A stretch of DNA of 64,000 nt. Origin: JACQFZ01 sp041485885 (GTDB taxonomy: Bacteria > Pseudomonadota > Gammaproteobacteria > Acidiferrobacterales > Sulfurifustaceae). The stretch is taken from positions 32,230-96,229 of the forward strand of contig JBGPKL010000009.1 in assembly GCA_041485885.1 (NCBI GenBank), written 5' to 3'. Below the pieces are notes generated by a model. The model made no database searches and was not told the DNA's origin. It worked only from the letters and a program-made list of their open reading frames with translations. Position 1 is the first letter of the stretch. Each line of letters starts with the position of its first letter. Shown here one piece after another: positions 7,779 to 16,442 of this stretch. A program made the position numbers and the translations under genes.

Positions 7779-10700
7779 TCAGCGCCACGACAGGTTTGTA
7801 ACCACGGTCTTGACCGAGGTCAGGCTCACCGCCGCCGCATCGCTGAACTGCACGCGCACGTCATCGCCCAGATCGACTTGCACGGCGCTGGTATGAATCA
7901 CGCGCGCGGACACTTCGCCGATGCCGATGTCCTCGACCGTGGCGCGCGCCACCACACTGCCGGCCTTGATCATCAGCGCCTGCATGCCGACGCGCAGCCG
8001 GCTCGGGTCGAAGACGATGAGCGGCACGCGCATACCGGGGCGCACGGCGGTCACCAGTTGCTTCATGCGCCCGGCGACGATGCGATCGACCGGCGCGTGG
8101 CTCGCCAGCAGCAGGCACATGCGCACGATATCGTTCATCAGCGATTCGCCCTGCGGCTGTTGCGGATCGATTTGCGCGAACAGCCAATCGACAAAGGCTT
8201 GCATCTGCCGCCGGTCGATGTAGCCGATTTCCGACCAGCGTGCCAGGCTGCCGAGGTTGCGCAGATTGGGCGCGGCGTCGAACTCCGACAAAGTCTCGGC
8301 CCAGTCGAGTCGGATGGAAGGCAGCACGCCGGAGAACTCCCCATGCAGGCAGGCCGCGATGTGTCCGATGCGGTCGAACTCGCTCGCGGCCTGACTGGCA
8401 ACCTGGCTGCGGCCGTGTTCGCCGTCGATCAAGTCGCCAAGAGATACCAGTTGCACTGCCTGGCTGCGCACCCCCTGCCAAGTAGCGGTTGCGAGACTCG
8501 CTAGGTTAAGGCGCCGAACAGCCTCGACCCGCGGGGCAAGCAATTCGACCTGTCGCGCAGCCACGTTCAGGATAGCCTTGCTCAGCTTGTTCGCCGCAAC
8601 CGCAACACTCGCCGCCGGCAACAACGCCTTAAACTGCGTACGCAACTGCGCGCTTTGCAAAGTCTTGATCAGTAGCTCGGAGCGATCAAGCTGATCGATC
8701 AACCTGGGCACGGTGATAAACCAGTTGGCCGGCGCCTCGCGAACCACGCGCAACATCTGCTGCAGGTCATCCGGTATATCGCTGTGATCTTTCAGGCACG
8801 CCGGCACCGGCGCATCCATCAAACCCGGATCGAGATCGCGGCGCGGCGCGCTGAGCAGATTGTCCACCTCGCGCGGCCGCACGAATGCGAGAAAGCGCAC
8901 CTGCTCCGCCAACACCGTGGCGCGCCGCTCGTTAATGCCGTTAATGCGATCGGTCTCTTCGGCTAGCAAGGCGCGCGCGACACCGACATCGTGGCGCGCC
9001 TCGGCCAGACCGTCGGCGACGACGGCGATGCGCGCCTGCAGGGCGTTGGCATCGGTTTTCAGGCCGTCGAGCACGCTTTGGCAAATACCGATGGCATCGC
9101 GGTAGAGCTTGATACGAGCTTCCATCTGCCGCATAAGCGCGATGACATGATCGGATAAATCGGAACTGTCGGAAAAATGAGCGGCTTCGTCGGAGTCGCC
9201 CGCCGGGCCTCCGGGCAGCGTGCGCACCGGCACGATCAGCAAGGAGACGACCAGCGCCTCGCGTTTGGTCCGGTCGATGAAGTCGGCAAAGGCGCGCTTG
9301 CGCGACTTTTTGATCTCCTCGTCCTTATCGTGGAGAAACGCGTCTCCTTCCAGCCCATGCAGTTCGACCCCGCTGAACAGTCCCGGCGTCACACCGCTAT
9401 CCTCGGCGATCAGCGTATCGGCCAACCGCAACAGCGCCCGCACCGCTTGCTCACGCGACGAGGTTGCGTAGTCGCGCGCCTCTTTGGACTTGGGGTCGTC
9501 CATGCGCTTGGTTATGGCGGTCGTGCGGACGAAGATGTTACCAATCAACGGCGCTACATTGGCGATTTCAAATGGCATCACGTTCGCTTGCTTACGGATG
9601 GATGTGATGTCGGACTTCGCTTCCACCAGTTTGCTCGGCGTGGCGAGACTGAGTAAATTCTCGTTGGAGACGATTCGGGTGTTCGACGGCGAGTTGGCGG
9701 CCTGGACCTTTTTCGTATCGCTCGCAGCTTCGGCGGCGGCCGCGACGGGCGCCGCCTGCGGTGCGGTAACAGCGGCATTGAACTTGAGATCGGACAGGAA
9801 GCTGGCAATCTGCATTTGCGAAGCCACCGCCGTATCGGCCTGCGCGATGGTCGCCAGCGCAGGGGATGTGGCCAGCCGCGTCGCGGCGGTGTTACCGAGC
9901 ATGAGCTGACGAATGCGGTAAATGTCGGTCTGTACCTTGACGAAGCCGTAGTCGACGACATCGTCGGCGCGATCGGCGCGCGACTTCAAATACGCCACGA
10001 AGCCTTCCAGACCGAGAATCGGCAGCTGCGAGCGCTCCTGGCCCGACAACCCGGCGAGCGCAGCGTCATGCACGAGATCGGATAAATCCGCGACCTGCCC
10101 GAAGCGGCTGGCGGGCGTCGGCGTGTGCAGTTCGCGTTGGGTCAGAAAATTCCAGCCTGCAGATTTCTCTCCCACGGGCAAGGGGGGGTCCGAGAACCAG
10201 GTCCGTTCCTTGCTGCCCGCAGTGCTGCCAACAGCGCCGGTGGCGCCAAAAGCGGCGCAACCATCGAACAGCGTGAACGCCATGCCGTTGATGGCGGCAC
10301 CACCTAAGCCAACGCTCGCGGCGGGCACTTGCAGACGCACCCAACCCCCCGCCGCCGGCAAGTCGCCGACGCGCAACCGCGACATGGCACCGTCGCTGCC
10401 GACGTTGATGAGATTCGCCCCCCAGTAGGCGCGATGTTCCCAGCCCTTGTCCTTCATGTGCCACTGCAACATCAGTTGGCGCGGTGGATAGGTGGGATCG
10501 AGATACACCCAGCAGAACAACTGTTCGGTCGCCTTCGGCGCAAAGCCGTTGGCACTATCGAAAGAGTGCTGGTGCAGTCCCTTGGCCAGAAACTCGACGT
10601 GCCCACCGCCGGCCGGCACGGTCGCGGAAATCGCCGACGACACGCTGTAGGAATCCTCGAACGGCGCCCACAAATCGTTTTGAGTAATTGGATCCCAGTT

Positions 10701-12659
10701 GTCTTCGCCCGCCGTGTGTGCTCCCTGCGGCAGCACATTGCCAAACCATTCCCGATCGGTACCGTTGTTGCTGGCGCCAGTCGCGGCAAACGCCGCACGA
10801 CCGTCGTATAACGAGAACGACATGCCGGTGATGGCAACAGCACTCAGTCCGACGCTCGCGGCAGGCACTTCCAAACGCAGCCACTCACCGGTGGCCGGCA
10901 GATCGCCCACGCGCAGGCGCGAGGCGGTGCCATCCGTTCCCCAAGCCGTGAGATTTTCGCCCCAGTACGCGCGATGCCCCCAGTCGCCGGCGCGCCATTG
11001 AAACATCAGCATGCGCGGCGGATTTTCCGGATCGAGATACACCCAGCAGTACAAATGATCGGCGCCGGCAACGACAAGCGTCTCGGTCACCCCGTCGACG
11101 TAGTGCTGATGAAATCCGACGCCAACGCCACTGCGGTGACCGCCGCCGGCCGGCGGCGGTCCCCAGGGACTTAAGCTTTCGACCTCAAGCGCATCGGCAT
11201 CATCGCCAACGTCCGGCACCGCCGACGTCGTGCCACCGATCGCCTGTGTGAGCACGTTTTGCTTGTTGCGCAACCCTTGTCGGGCGCCGAGCGCGCGCGC
11301 ACGCGTCAGCAGAAATTGATCCACGGTTTGTTGAAACTCCGGTGCCACGGTTTCGCGCAGCAACAAGCGCGGCTCCCACACCGCTTGCGGCACCGGCACC
11401 AGCACGCGCACGCTCTCGGCGTTCGACAGATCGAACGGCGCCAGTCCGGCGCTGGCGCGCAACGCGAGATCGAGCTGATCCATCGGCACCGGCGCGGCAT
11501 CGACGTCGAAGCCCGTCGGAAAGAATTCGCTGCGCAGGTTTTTCAGATCCATGGTGTTCTTCGGAAGCAGGCCGCAGGGCGGCAAGCGCGCAAAGCCCTG
11601 CGCCAACATGTTCGCACTGGGAGCTGATTCGCCCGCAGCAGCCACCTGTTCGGCAAACTGCTCGATACGCGCCTGCCATAGCGCCGGCAAGCGGCTGTTG
11701 GCCGCGAGCGCGGCCGAAGCGGGCGAGGCCATCTGCAGGCGCGGATCGCGGGCGCGACCGCCTTGACGCACGACCGAGTTACGATCGGCAAACAACGGCT
11801 GCCAATCGGCGTCGACACCGATCAAGGCGATCGGCACGCCCCAACTTTCCCAGGGCAGGACGTCGCCATGCTGCAGCGAGCCTTCGATGTCGAACACCCG
11901 GTGCGCCAACTCGTTGCGCAGTCTTGAACCGAGCGGCAATGGCTGCCACTCCTGCGGCCAGGCGTACCACAACAAACGCACACCGTCGGTAATGCGCCAA
12001 TCCTCGACGCTCGAGAGATCGGCGCCGACATCGCTGCGATCATCGCAGGGACAACGATCGCAGGGGTCGTTGGGATCGATGTCGGCGATATCGACCGTCA
12101 CCGGTTGCAGCACGAGTATGCCTACCGACGGCAAACGGCCAGGCGCCGCAGCGATCAGCTCGCCTAAGTTCGGACCGATGGCGCGCGGCAGCGGCGCCCC
12201 TGGTCTTGGATCCGCACGCTGCGCGGCAAGGTTTTCGGCGGCTTGCTGTGCGTCGGCATCCAGCGCGCCGGCAAAAAAAGAAGGTGGCGCTACTACCGGT
12301 AAAGCGGACAACAAGCACTCGGTCTGGCGCGCGAGCACCACGTCTTCGCCGCTCACGGCGAGTCCCTGACCGTCGCCGATCGTCAGCTTGACGATGGCAC
12401 GGCCGCGCGCGTCGACGCCGTCCATCACATAACCTACGTCCAAGCCGCGCACGACACCCGGCGTGAACGCCTGTCCGCGCTGCGCGATGTGTCCGGCTTG
12501 CCAGCGCTGGCGCTGATTCAAGGTGGCGACGGTCAGCGCGCGACCGGGGAAGAGATTGGGCCGCCGCGACCAGTCAGTCGCCGCTCGCGTGGCGTTCTCC
12601 GGCGAGAGTGCAACGACGCGTTCACCCGCCAACGCTTGTCCGATAGTTTTCGTGTTCAC
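7779..12659 (-). CDS. Giant eCIS accessory protein, 1626 aa, with module A and tandem lectin-like repeats
   Basis: The start is GTG 12659 with GGAG eight nt upstream. Module A (residues about 30-120) contains NLFPGRALTVATLNQRQ, PGVVRGLDV and a DGQGLAVSGEDVVL segment, shared with the 312-aa and 611-aa proteins upstream. Residues about 358-435 match a second region of the 611-aa protein (FPTGFDVDAAPVPMDQL; VRVLVPVPQAVWEPRL). Two tandem repeats follow, 503-630 and 683-810, each with HQH, FQW/LQW, HRAYWG, SRLRVGDLPA and VPAASVGL, resembling carbohydrate-binding or jelly-roll folds. The last ~800 residues are mainly helical (Ala/Leu-rich, coiled-coil-like), ending in a small beta domain. No signal peptide or membrane segment is seen. 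A tail-fibre, tether or baseplate-decoration role is inference from the module arrangement. Confidence 0.75.
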   Translation of the reverse strand: MNTKTIGQALAGERVVALSPENATRAATDWSRRPNLFPGRALTVATLNQRQRWQAGHIAQRGQAFTPGVVRGLDVGYVMDGVDARGRAIVKLTIGDGQGLAVSGEDVVLARQTECLLSALPVVAPPSFFAGALDADAQQAAENLAAQRADPRPGAPLPRAIGPNLGELIAAAPGRLPSVGILVLQPVTVDIADIDPNDPCDRCPCDDRSDVGADLSSVEDWRITDGVRLLWYAWPQEWQPLPLGSRLRNELAHRVFDIEGSLQHGDVLPWESWGVPIALIGVDADWQPLFADRNSVVRQGGRARDPRLQMASPASAALAANSRLPALWQARIEQFAEQVAAAGESAPSANMLAQGFARLPPCGLLPKNTMDLKNLRSEFFPTGFDVDAAPVPMDQLDLALRASAGLAPFDLSNAESVRVLVPVPQAVWEPRLLLRETVAPEFQQTVDQFLLTRARALGARQGLRNKQNVLTQAIGGTTSAVPDVGDDADALEVESLSPWGPPPAGGGHRSGVGVGFHQHYVDGVTETLVVAGADHLYCWVYLDPENPPRMLMFQWRAGDWGHRAYWGENLTAWGTDGTASRLRVGDLPATGEWLRLEVPAASVGLSAVAITGMSFSLYDGRAAFAATGASNNGTDREWFGNVLPQGAHTAGEDNWDPITQNDLWAPFEDSYSVSSAISATVPAGGGHVEFLAKGLHQHSFDSANGFAPKATEQLFCWVYLDPTYPPRQLMLQWHMKDKGWEHRAYWGANLINVGSDGAMSRLRVGDLPAAGGWVRLQVPAASVGLGGAAINGMAFTLFDGCAAFGATGAVGSTAGSKERTWFSDPPLPVGEKSAGWNFLTQRELHTPTPASRFGQVADLSDLVHDAALAGLSGQERSQLPILGLEGFVAYLKSRADRADDVVDYGFVKVQTDIYRIRQLMLGNTAATRLATSPALATIAQADTAVASQMQIASFLSDLKFNAAVTAPQAAPVAAAAEAASDTKKVQAANSPSNTRIVSNENLLSLATPSKLVEAKSDITSIRKQANVMPFEIANVAPLIGNIFVRTTAITKRMDDPKSKEARDYATSSREQAVRALLRLADTLIAEDSGVTPGLFSGVELHGLEGDAFLHDKDEEIKKSRKRAFADFIDRTKREALVVSLLIVPVRTLPGGPAGDSDEAAHFSDSSDLSDHVIALMRQMEARIKLYRDAIGICQSVLDGLKTDANALQARIAVVADGLAEARHDVGVARALLAEETDRINGINERRATVLAEQVRFLAFVRPREVDNLLSAPRRDLDPGLMDAPVPACLKDHSDIPDDLQQMLRVVREAPANWFITVPRLIDQLDRSELLIKTLQSAQLRTQFKALLPAASVAVAANKLSKAILNVAARQVELLAPRVEAVRRLNLASLATATWQGVRSQAVQLVSLGDLIDGEHGRSQVASQAASEFDRIGHIAACLHGEFSGVLPSIRLDWAETLSEFDAAPNLRNLGSLARWSEIGYIDRRQMQAFVDWLFAQIDPQQPQGESLMNDIVRMCLLLASHAPVDRIVAGRMKQLVTAVRPGMRVPLIVFDPSRLRVGMQALMIKAGSVVARATVEDIGIGEVSARVIHTSAVQVDLGDDVRVQFSDAAAVSLTSVKTVVTNLSWR
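10230..11153 (-). repeat. Tandem ~180-codon protein repeat inside the 1626-aa gene
   Basis: Copy 1 (10770-11153) and copy 2 (10230-10613) encode aligned ~128-residue domains with about 180-residue periodicity. Shared blocks in order are CWVYLDP, a PPR.LM..QW segment, HRAYWG, SRLRVGDLPA, VPAASVGL, and a final (L/F)DG.AAF.ATGA. DNA identity is visible but clearly decayed, indicating an old internal duplication. Confidence 0.85.
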
Positions 12660-12763
12660 GTCTGTTCTCCAGAGTTAGGTAACGGCGTGCTCAACGATCA
12701 TGCTTTTTCTCTTGGTTCTGGCGCTGATTGACGACGCGCCGGCCGCGACCGTCATCAACACCA

Positions 12764-12940
12764 CTACTTCTTTTTCGGCAAACCCTTTTTCGTCGGCGTA
12801 TTCACCGGCGCCGATTTGCTTGTCGATCGAGCCGTGGGATCGCCGGACGTCTTGGGACTCGATGTGCCCATCAGGAGGATCGGTCGCGGGTTTTCCGTTC
12901 CCGGATTTTCGGCGGCAGACACCGTGATCGGAATGTTCAT
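12764..12940 (-). CDS. Small basic-tailed eCIS protein, 58 aa
   Basis: The ORF starts with ATG 12940, overlapping the stop of the 611-aa gene as ATGA, the same coupling as elsewhere in this operon, and ends TAG at 12764. The product begins MNIPITVSAAENPG, is Ser/Thr/Pro-rich and ends KKGLPKKK. The lysine-rich end recalls the tails of the 537-aa (PFPKKK) and 92-aa (RKPRKKKE) proteins. No family is recognised. The perfect coupling and conserved style argue for a real gene despite its size. Confidence 0.65.
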   Translation of the reverse strand: MNIPITVSAAENPGTENPRPILLMGTSSPKTSGDPTARSTSKSAPVNTPTKKGLPKKK

Positions 12941-14772
12941 CGGATATTACTCGCCGCGCCCGATCCCGGCGGCGTGATCAATCCTCTGGCGATCTCCGGC
13001 ATATCGGCGGATTGCGCAGCGCGCACGGCTTTATCGATCTCCAGCGCATCCGTGCCTTGCGCCAGTTTCTGCAACACGCTCAGACTGAGCGTCCGACCGG
13101 CGCTCGCCTGCTCGATCTTCAACAGGCCGTCGCCGACACTGGGCTCATTGAACTTCGCGACCACGCCCAGAACCGCGGCATTGTCGAGCACCGGAGCCGT
13201 GGCGCCCGCCGGCTGGCTGGCAATAAATGCATTCAGCGAACCCAGGGCAGCGGCGGTGAGCGCGGCGGAATCGGCGAAGCGCGGCGACGACAACAGGCTG
13301 ACTACCCGCGCTATCGCAAGCGGCGTCGCTTTGTTGGTCAGCACGTCGAGCTGCGTCGACAGGCCGAGCTGATTGATGCGCGCGTGCAAGAAGTTGCCGG
13401 CGGCGATTTCGTTGGCGCCGGAAAGCTGCACCAGCGCGCCGGCCAGATCGTCGCGATACGCGAGGTTGCGGCGGCGCACGAACCACAGTGTGTTGAGCCG
13501 GGCCAGGCGCTGCCATTCGGCGTCCGACGGGTTGGTCACGACCGGCAAGGGTTGGTCCACGCGCGGCAGCCGCAGCCGCTGCAAAATCTCCAACGGTTTG
13601 CGACTGGCGACGAGATTGGGCGCCGCCGGCTTGACGATGCGCGTCGTCGTGTTGAGCCGGGCGAGCACGGCACGCCACTGGTGGCGCGGCACCGGCGCGA
13701 CAATCACCACCGCCGTCGAGTCCAGCACCTCCGCGGGTGCCGAGAAATCTATCAGCGGCAGCGCCAGGCCTTCTTCCACCAGTGCCGCCAGCTCGTCCTC
13801 GGGGATCGGCGCGAAGTCGACATCGACCGTTGCCGGAAAATAACTTTGGGTGAAATCGGCGGGATCGATGACGTTCGGCGGCAGGGGGCCCGCGGACGGC
13901 AAGGCCGAAAATTGCGTCGCCGCCGGAAACCGGCGGCCGTTCATGAGATGAACCACGTCGGCCAGATGCGCCTGATGTTGCATCAGATGCGCCAGCCGCA
14001 GTGCCCGCGGCGCGAAACCGAGGCCGGGCAGATCGCCCCGATCCGCACCGAGCTCGCGCCGCACCATCGCTTCGTCGATCCAGACCACGGTATTGTTCTG
14101 CAGCGCCAGCATGGCAAGCGGCAATACGTTGGCCGATACGCCGCGCTCCACGCCTTCGGCGAAGATGGCGCGCGCGGCGCGCCCACGCCGCACCTGCAAG
14201 GCATCGGTTGCGCCGTCGTCATTCCACGGCACCAGCACGACCGCCGTGGCTTCGATGACGTCGCCGTCTTCCACGGTGCGCGGGCCGGTAATCGACGTCG
14301 GATAGGCGTCGATCGGATTGGCGGTGAACTCCACCGGCCGCAGCACCAGCACGAACAAACCGGTACGGCTGCGCAACAACGGCTGCGGCACGCGTGACAG
14401 ACCGAAGCTCGCCGACAGTTGCTCCGCGATCGGGATGTTGGCGAGTTGCACATTCACATCGCGCGGCAACAACACCAGCTCGCCCGCCGGTGTCGCGCCG
14501 TGGCCGGCGCGGACCGTCAGCGTCTGCGGCGCATTCCCTTGCTCGACGAACAATCCGGCCGCCACGCCGCTGCCGGCGGCCTGGCCGAGATCGGCTTCGC
14601 GGGTGAGGAAATATTGCTGGTCGCGGATGAGATCGCGCGCGGCGAGGAAACGGCCGTCGAAGTAACGCGGTCGTTGGCGCCGCGCATCGTCGATAAGCAC
14701 TCCGGCGGCGCGCAGGGCGGCGACATCGGCGGGATCAATCGGTTCGCGGGCAATACCTTGGGTCAGATTCAT
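12937..14772 (-). CDS. eCIS accessory protein with module A, 611 aa
   Basis: Module A at residues about 34-105 contains PRYFDGRFLAARDL, an EQ/DQ-Y helix, GSGVAAGLFV and RAGHGATPAGELVLLPRD. The pattern (F-x-G-x-L-x-A-x-D-L ... G-x-x-x-G-L-x-V) recurs in the neighbouring 312-aa and 1626-aa proteins and, from general knowledge, in uncharacterised proteins of phage-tail-like loci. A central segment (about 300-380: SYFPATVDVDFAPIPEDEL; VVIVAPVPRHQWRAVLARL) also matches the 1626-aa protein. The rest is helical and Ala/Leu-rich. The 3' end is coupled by ATGA to the 58-aa gene. Function is unknown; likely a structural component of the particle surface or baseplate. Confidence 0.75.
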   Translation of the reverse strand: MNLTQGIAREPIDPADVAALRAAGVLIDDARRQRPRYFDGRFLAARDLIRDQQYFLTREADLGQAAGSGVAAGLFVEQGNAPQTLTVRAGHGATPAGELVLLPRDVNVQLANIPIAEQLSASFGLSRVPQPLLRSRTGLFVLVLRPVEFTANPIDAYPTSITGPRTVEDGDVIEATAVVLVPWNDDGATDALQVRRGRAARAIFAEGVERGVSANVLPLAMLALQNNTVVWIDEAMVRRELGADRGDLPGLGFAPRALRLAHLMQHQAHLADVVHLMNGRRFPAATQFSALPSAGPLPPNVIDPADFTQSYFPATVDVDFAPIPEDELAALVEEGLALPLIDFSAPAEVLDSTAVVIVAPVPRHQWRAVLARLNTTTRIVKPAAPNLVASRKPLEILQRLRLPRVDQPLPVVTNPSDAEWQRLARLNTLWFVRRRNLAYRDDLAGALVQLSGANEIAAGNFLHARINQLGLSTQLDVLTNKATPLAIARVVSLLSSPRFADSAALTAAALGSLNAFIASQPAGATAPVLDNAAVLGVVAKFNEPSVGDGLLKIEQASAGRTLSLSVLQKLAQGTDALEIDKAVRAAQSADMPEIARGLITPPGSGAASNIR

Positions 14773-14793
14773 GGTGGACTCCGTGTGATGCGG

Positions 14794-15732
14794 TTAAATA
14801 CCGATCCACTGCGCCTGCAGCGAGGCGGAGGGAATGAAGCGGCGGCGCCAGCTGTCGATCAACACGGCATCGCCCTGGCGGGCGGGCGGATTTCCCGCGG
14901 CAACCGCGATCAGCACGCGCGCGACGAAAACCGCCGTCGGATCGAGGCCCAGCGGTTGCTCCGGCAGCGGCGCCAGCTGTCCGACGTTGCCGGAACGCCC
15001 GGTCGCGGCATAGGCGGCGAGTACCGCATCCTGCACCGCAGCCTGACGCAAGGCTGCGTTCGCCGTCGGATCGCCCACCGCCGTCGCGCCCGGCGCAACC
15101 GGCAGGCCATCGTAGTGGTCATCCAATCCTTGTCGCGGGATGAGCAGCAGTTCGTAGGCATCGCGCACGCGCGAGGTGCTCACGGCATTGAGCGCGTCGA
15201 ACGGCCCCGCCGCGAAGCTCGGCGTGAGGCCGCGCGGACACGCGACGAAGCGCAGGAAAATATCCGCCACGATCGCGCGATCCGGTACCGCTGCGGCATC
15301 CGGCAGCGCGGCCTCGGCGATCGCGCGCGCCGACAGGAAGCGGTTTACGTCGGCGTAGGCCGATCGCGTGAGTGTGTCGCCGCCGTCGATGGCGTTCTGC
15401 GCGTCAACCCAGCGCGCGAGGCGCACGCAGGCGGGACGCGGCAATTCGATCAGACGACCCAGGCGATCCACCGCCACCCCGGGCTCGACACGAATCTCTT
15501 CCGGCACTGCATCGGCGCCGGTGGTGGCCGGGCGCTGCGTCACGCGCAAACCCGCGAGCGTTCCGCCGCCGGCCAGGAACGCCATGGCGCGCGCCAGTTG
15601 TACGCGGTGATAAGTCTGCTCGTCGGCAAAATCCTGCGCGTCGAGCAGCATGCCCGTGGCGTATACCGGACGCTCGGAGAGCGGTTGCGCGTAGAGCGGA
15701 TCATCTTCTGACATGCGGGCGACGGTGCTCAT
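14794..15732 (-). CDS. eCIS accessory protein with module A, 312 aa
   Basis: The start ATG 15732 has AGGAG seven nt upstream. Residues about 21-105 contain RPVYATGMLLDAQDFADEQ, a helix, GGGTLAGLRV, and VEPGVAVDRLGRLIELPRP, the shortest and clearest version of the module shared with the 611- and 1626-aa proteins. The C-terminal half is mixed alpha/beta and ends FIPSASLQAQWIGI. No enzyme motif, signal peptide or membrane segment is visible. Gaps of 3 nt before and 21 nt after place it in the operon. It may be the minimal member of a set of three paralogs that assemble together. Confidence 0.75.
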   Translation of the reverse strand: MSTVARMSEDDPLYAQPLSERPVYATGMLLDAQDFADEQTYHRVQLARAMAFLAGGGTLAGLRVTQRPATTGADAVPEEIRVEPGVAVDRLGRLIELPRPACVRLARWVDAQNAIDGGDTLTRSAYADVNRFLSARAIAEAALPDAAAVPDRAIVADIFLRFVACPRGLTPSFAAGPFDALNAVSTSRVRDAYELLLIPRQGLDDHYDGLPVAPGATAVGDPTANAALRQAAVQDAVLAAYAATGRSGNVGQLAPLPEQPLGLDPTAVFVARVLIAVAAGNPPARQGDAVLIDSWRRRFIPSASLQAQWIGI

Positions 15733-15735
15733 GGT

Positions 15736-16014
15736 TTACTCCTTTTTCTTACGAGGTTTGCGCGCGCCAACAGTGCGCGGCGCGGCCGGCGTCGGCGCCG
15801 TCTTGGGCGCCGACGCAGACGGATTAGCGGGCGCGGCGCCAATCGGCGCGGTCGATGATTGCACCTGCACGACCGCGGTCACCGGTTGGCTTTTCTGACC
15901 GCTATCGATCACCACTTCCAGTTGAAAGCGATGCTGGCCTACCGACAGGCCGGCATCCACCACGATGCTGGGCGCTTCGGTCACGACCGGTGTGCCCACG
16001 AACAATTGCGTCAT
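15736..16014 (-). CDS. Small eCIS beta-domain protein with Pro/Ala/Lys tail, 92 aa
   Basis: The start overlaps the stop of the PKD-type gene by 4 nt (ATGA). Residues 1-55 form a short beta-sandwich segment (LSVGQHRFQLEVVIDSGQKS) closely related to LSLGRHRFRLIVVDDAGNKS in the gene before it. From about residue 56 the protein is Ala/Pro/Thr-rich and ends in a basic cluster (RKPRKKKE). It looks like a duplicated half of the upstream protein with the PKD half replaced by a flexible tail. Function is unknown. Confidence 0.65.
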   Translation of the reverse strand: MTQLFVGTPVVTEAPSIVVDAGLSVGQHRFQLEVVIDSGQKSQPVTAVVQVQSSTAPIGAAPANPSASAPKTAPTPAAPRTVGARKPRKKKE

Positions 16015-16382
16015 GCCGGCCTCGGAACCGCCGTACCCGCAGGCGTCGTGAGCGTCGGACTAACGATAAGCGGCGTCGGGCCAAGATAGGTCCATTGATA
16101 CGAGGTAATCCTGCCGCCGCCGACATCGAAGGATCTGCTTCCGTCCAACACGAAGCTCTTGCCAAAATCCACTACGCCGGGTGCGCTCAAGATAGCAGTA
16201 GGGTTTTCCTGGTCGGCAACCACAACCTCCACTTCATCGCCGATGGATTTATTTCCCGCGTCATCGACAACGATCAATCGAAACCGATGACGCCCCAGCG
16301 ACAGCGGCTTGTCGGTACTCAGCGTTACTTCCACCGTTGGTTGATCGGTTGTTACATCGGCATTGATCGCAAAATCCGCCAT
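16011..16382 (-). CDS. PKD-type beta-sandwich eCIS protein, 123 aa
   Basis: Start ATG 16382 was chosen because AAGGAG lies six nt upstream; the frame is open 19 codons further but without a site. The first half (LSLGRHRFRLIVVDDAGNKS) is a beta-strand module; the second half (NPTAILSAPGVVDFGKSF, LDGSRSFDVGGGRITSYQW) is a recognisable PKD-like Ig fold. The preceding 927-aa protein ends with a truncated PKD start (ADAGLDATVDFGRSFELDGS). PKD folds usually serve as spacers or protein/glycan contacts on surfaces. It is coupled downstream by ATGA. Confidence 0.7.
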   Translation of the reverse strand: MADFAINADVTTDQPTVEVTLSTDKPLSLGRHRFRLIVVDDAGNKSIGDEVEVVVADQENPTAILSAPGVVDFGKSFVLDGSRSFDVGGGRITSYQWTYLGPTPLIVSPTLTTPAGTAVPRPA

Positions 16383-16442
16383 GTCATTCTCCTTGCTCGA
16401 TTTGGGTTTGTTAGGGATTGTTGAAAAAATATCCTTCAAGCG

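Noticed and set aside
12937..14397. 461-aa plus-strand ORF opposite the 611-aa gene
   Set aside because: His/Arg/Gln-rich antisense shadow; the minus-strand gene has module homology and operon coupling.
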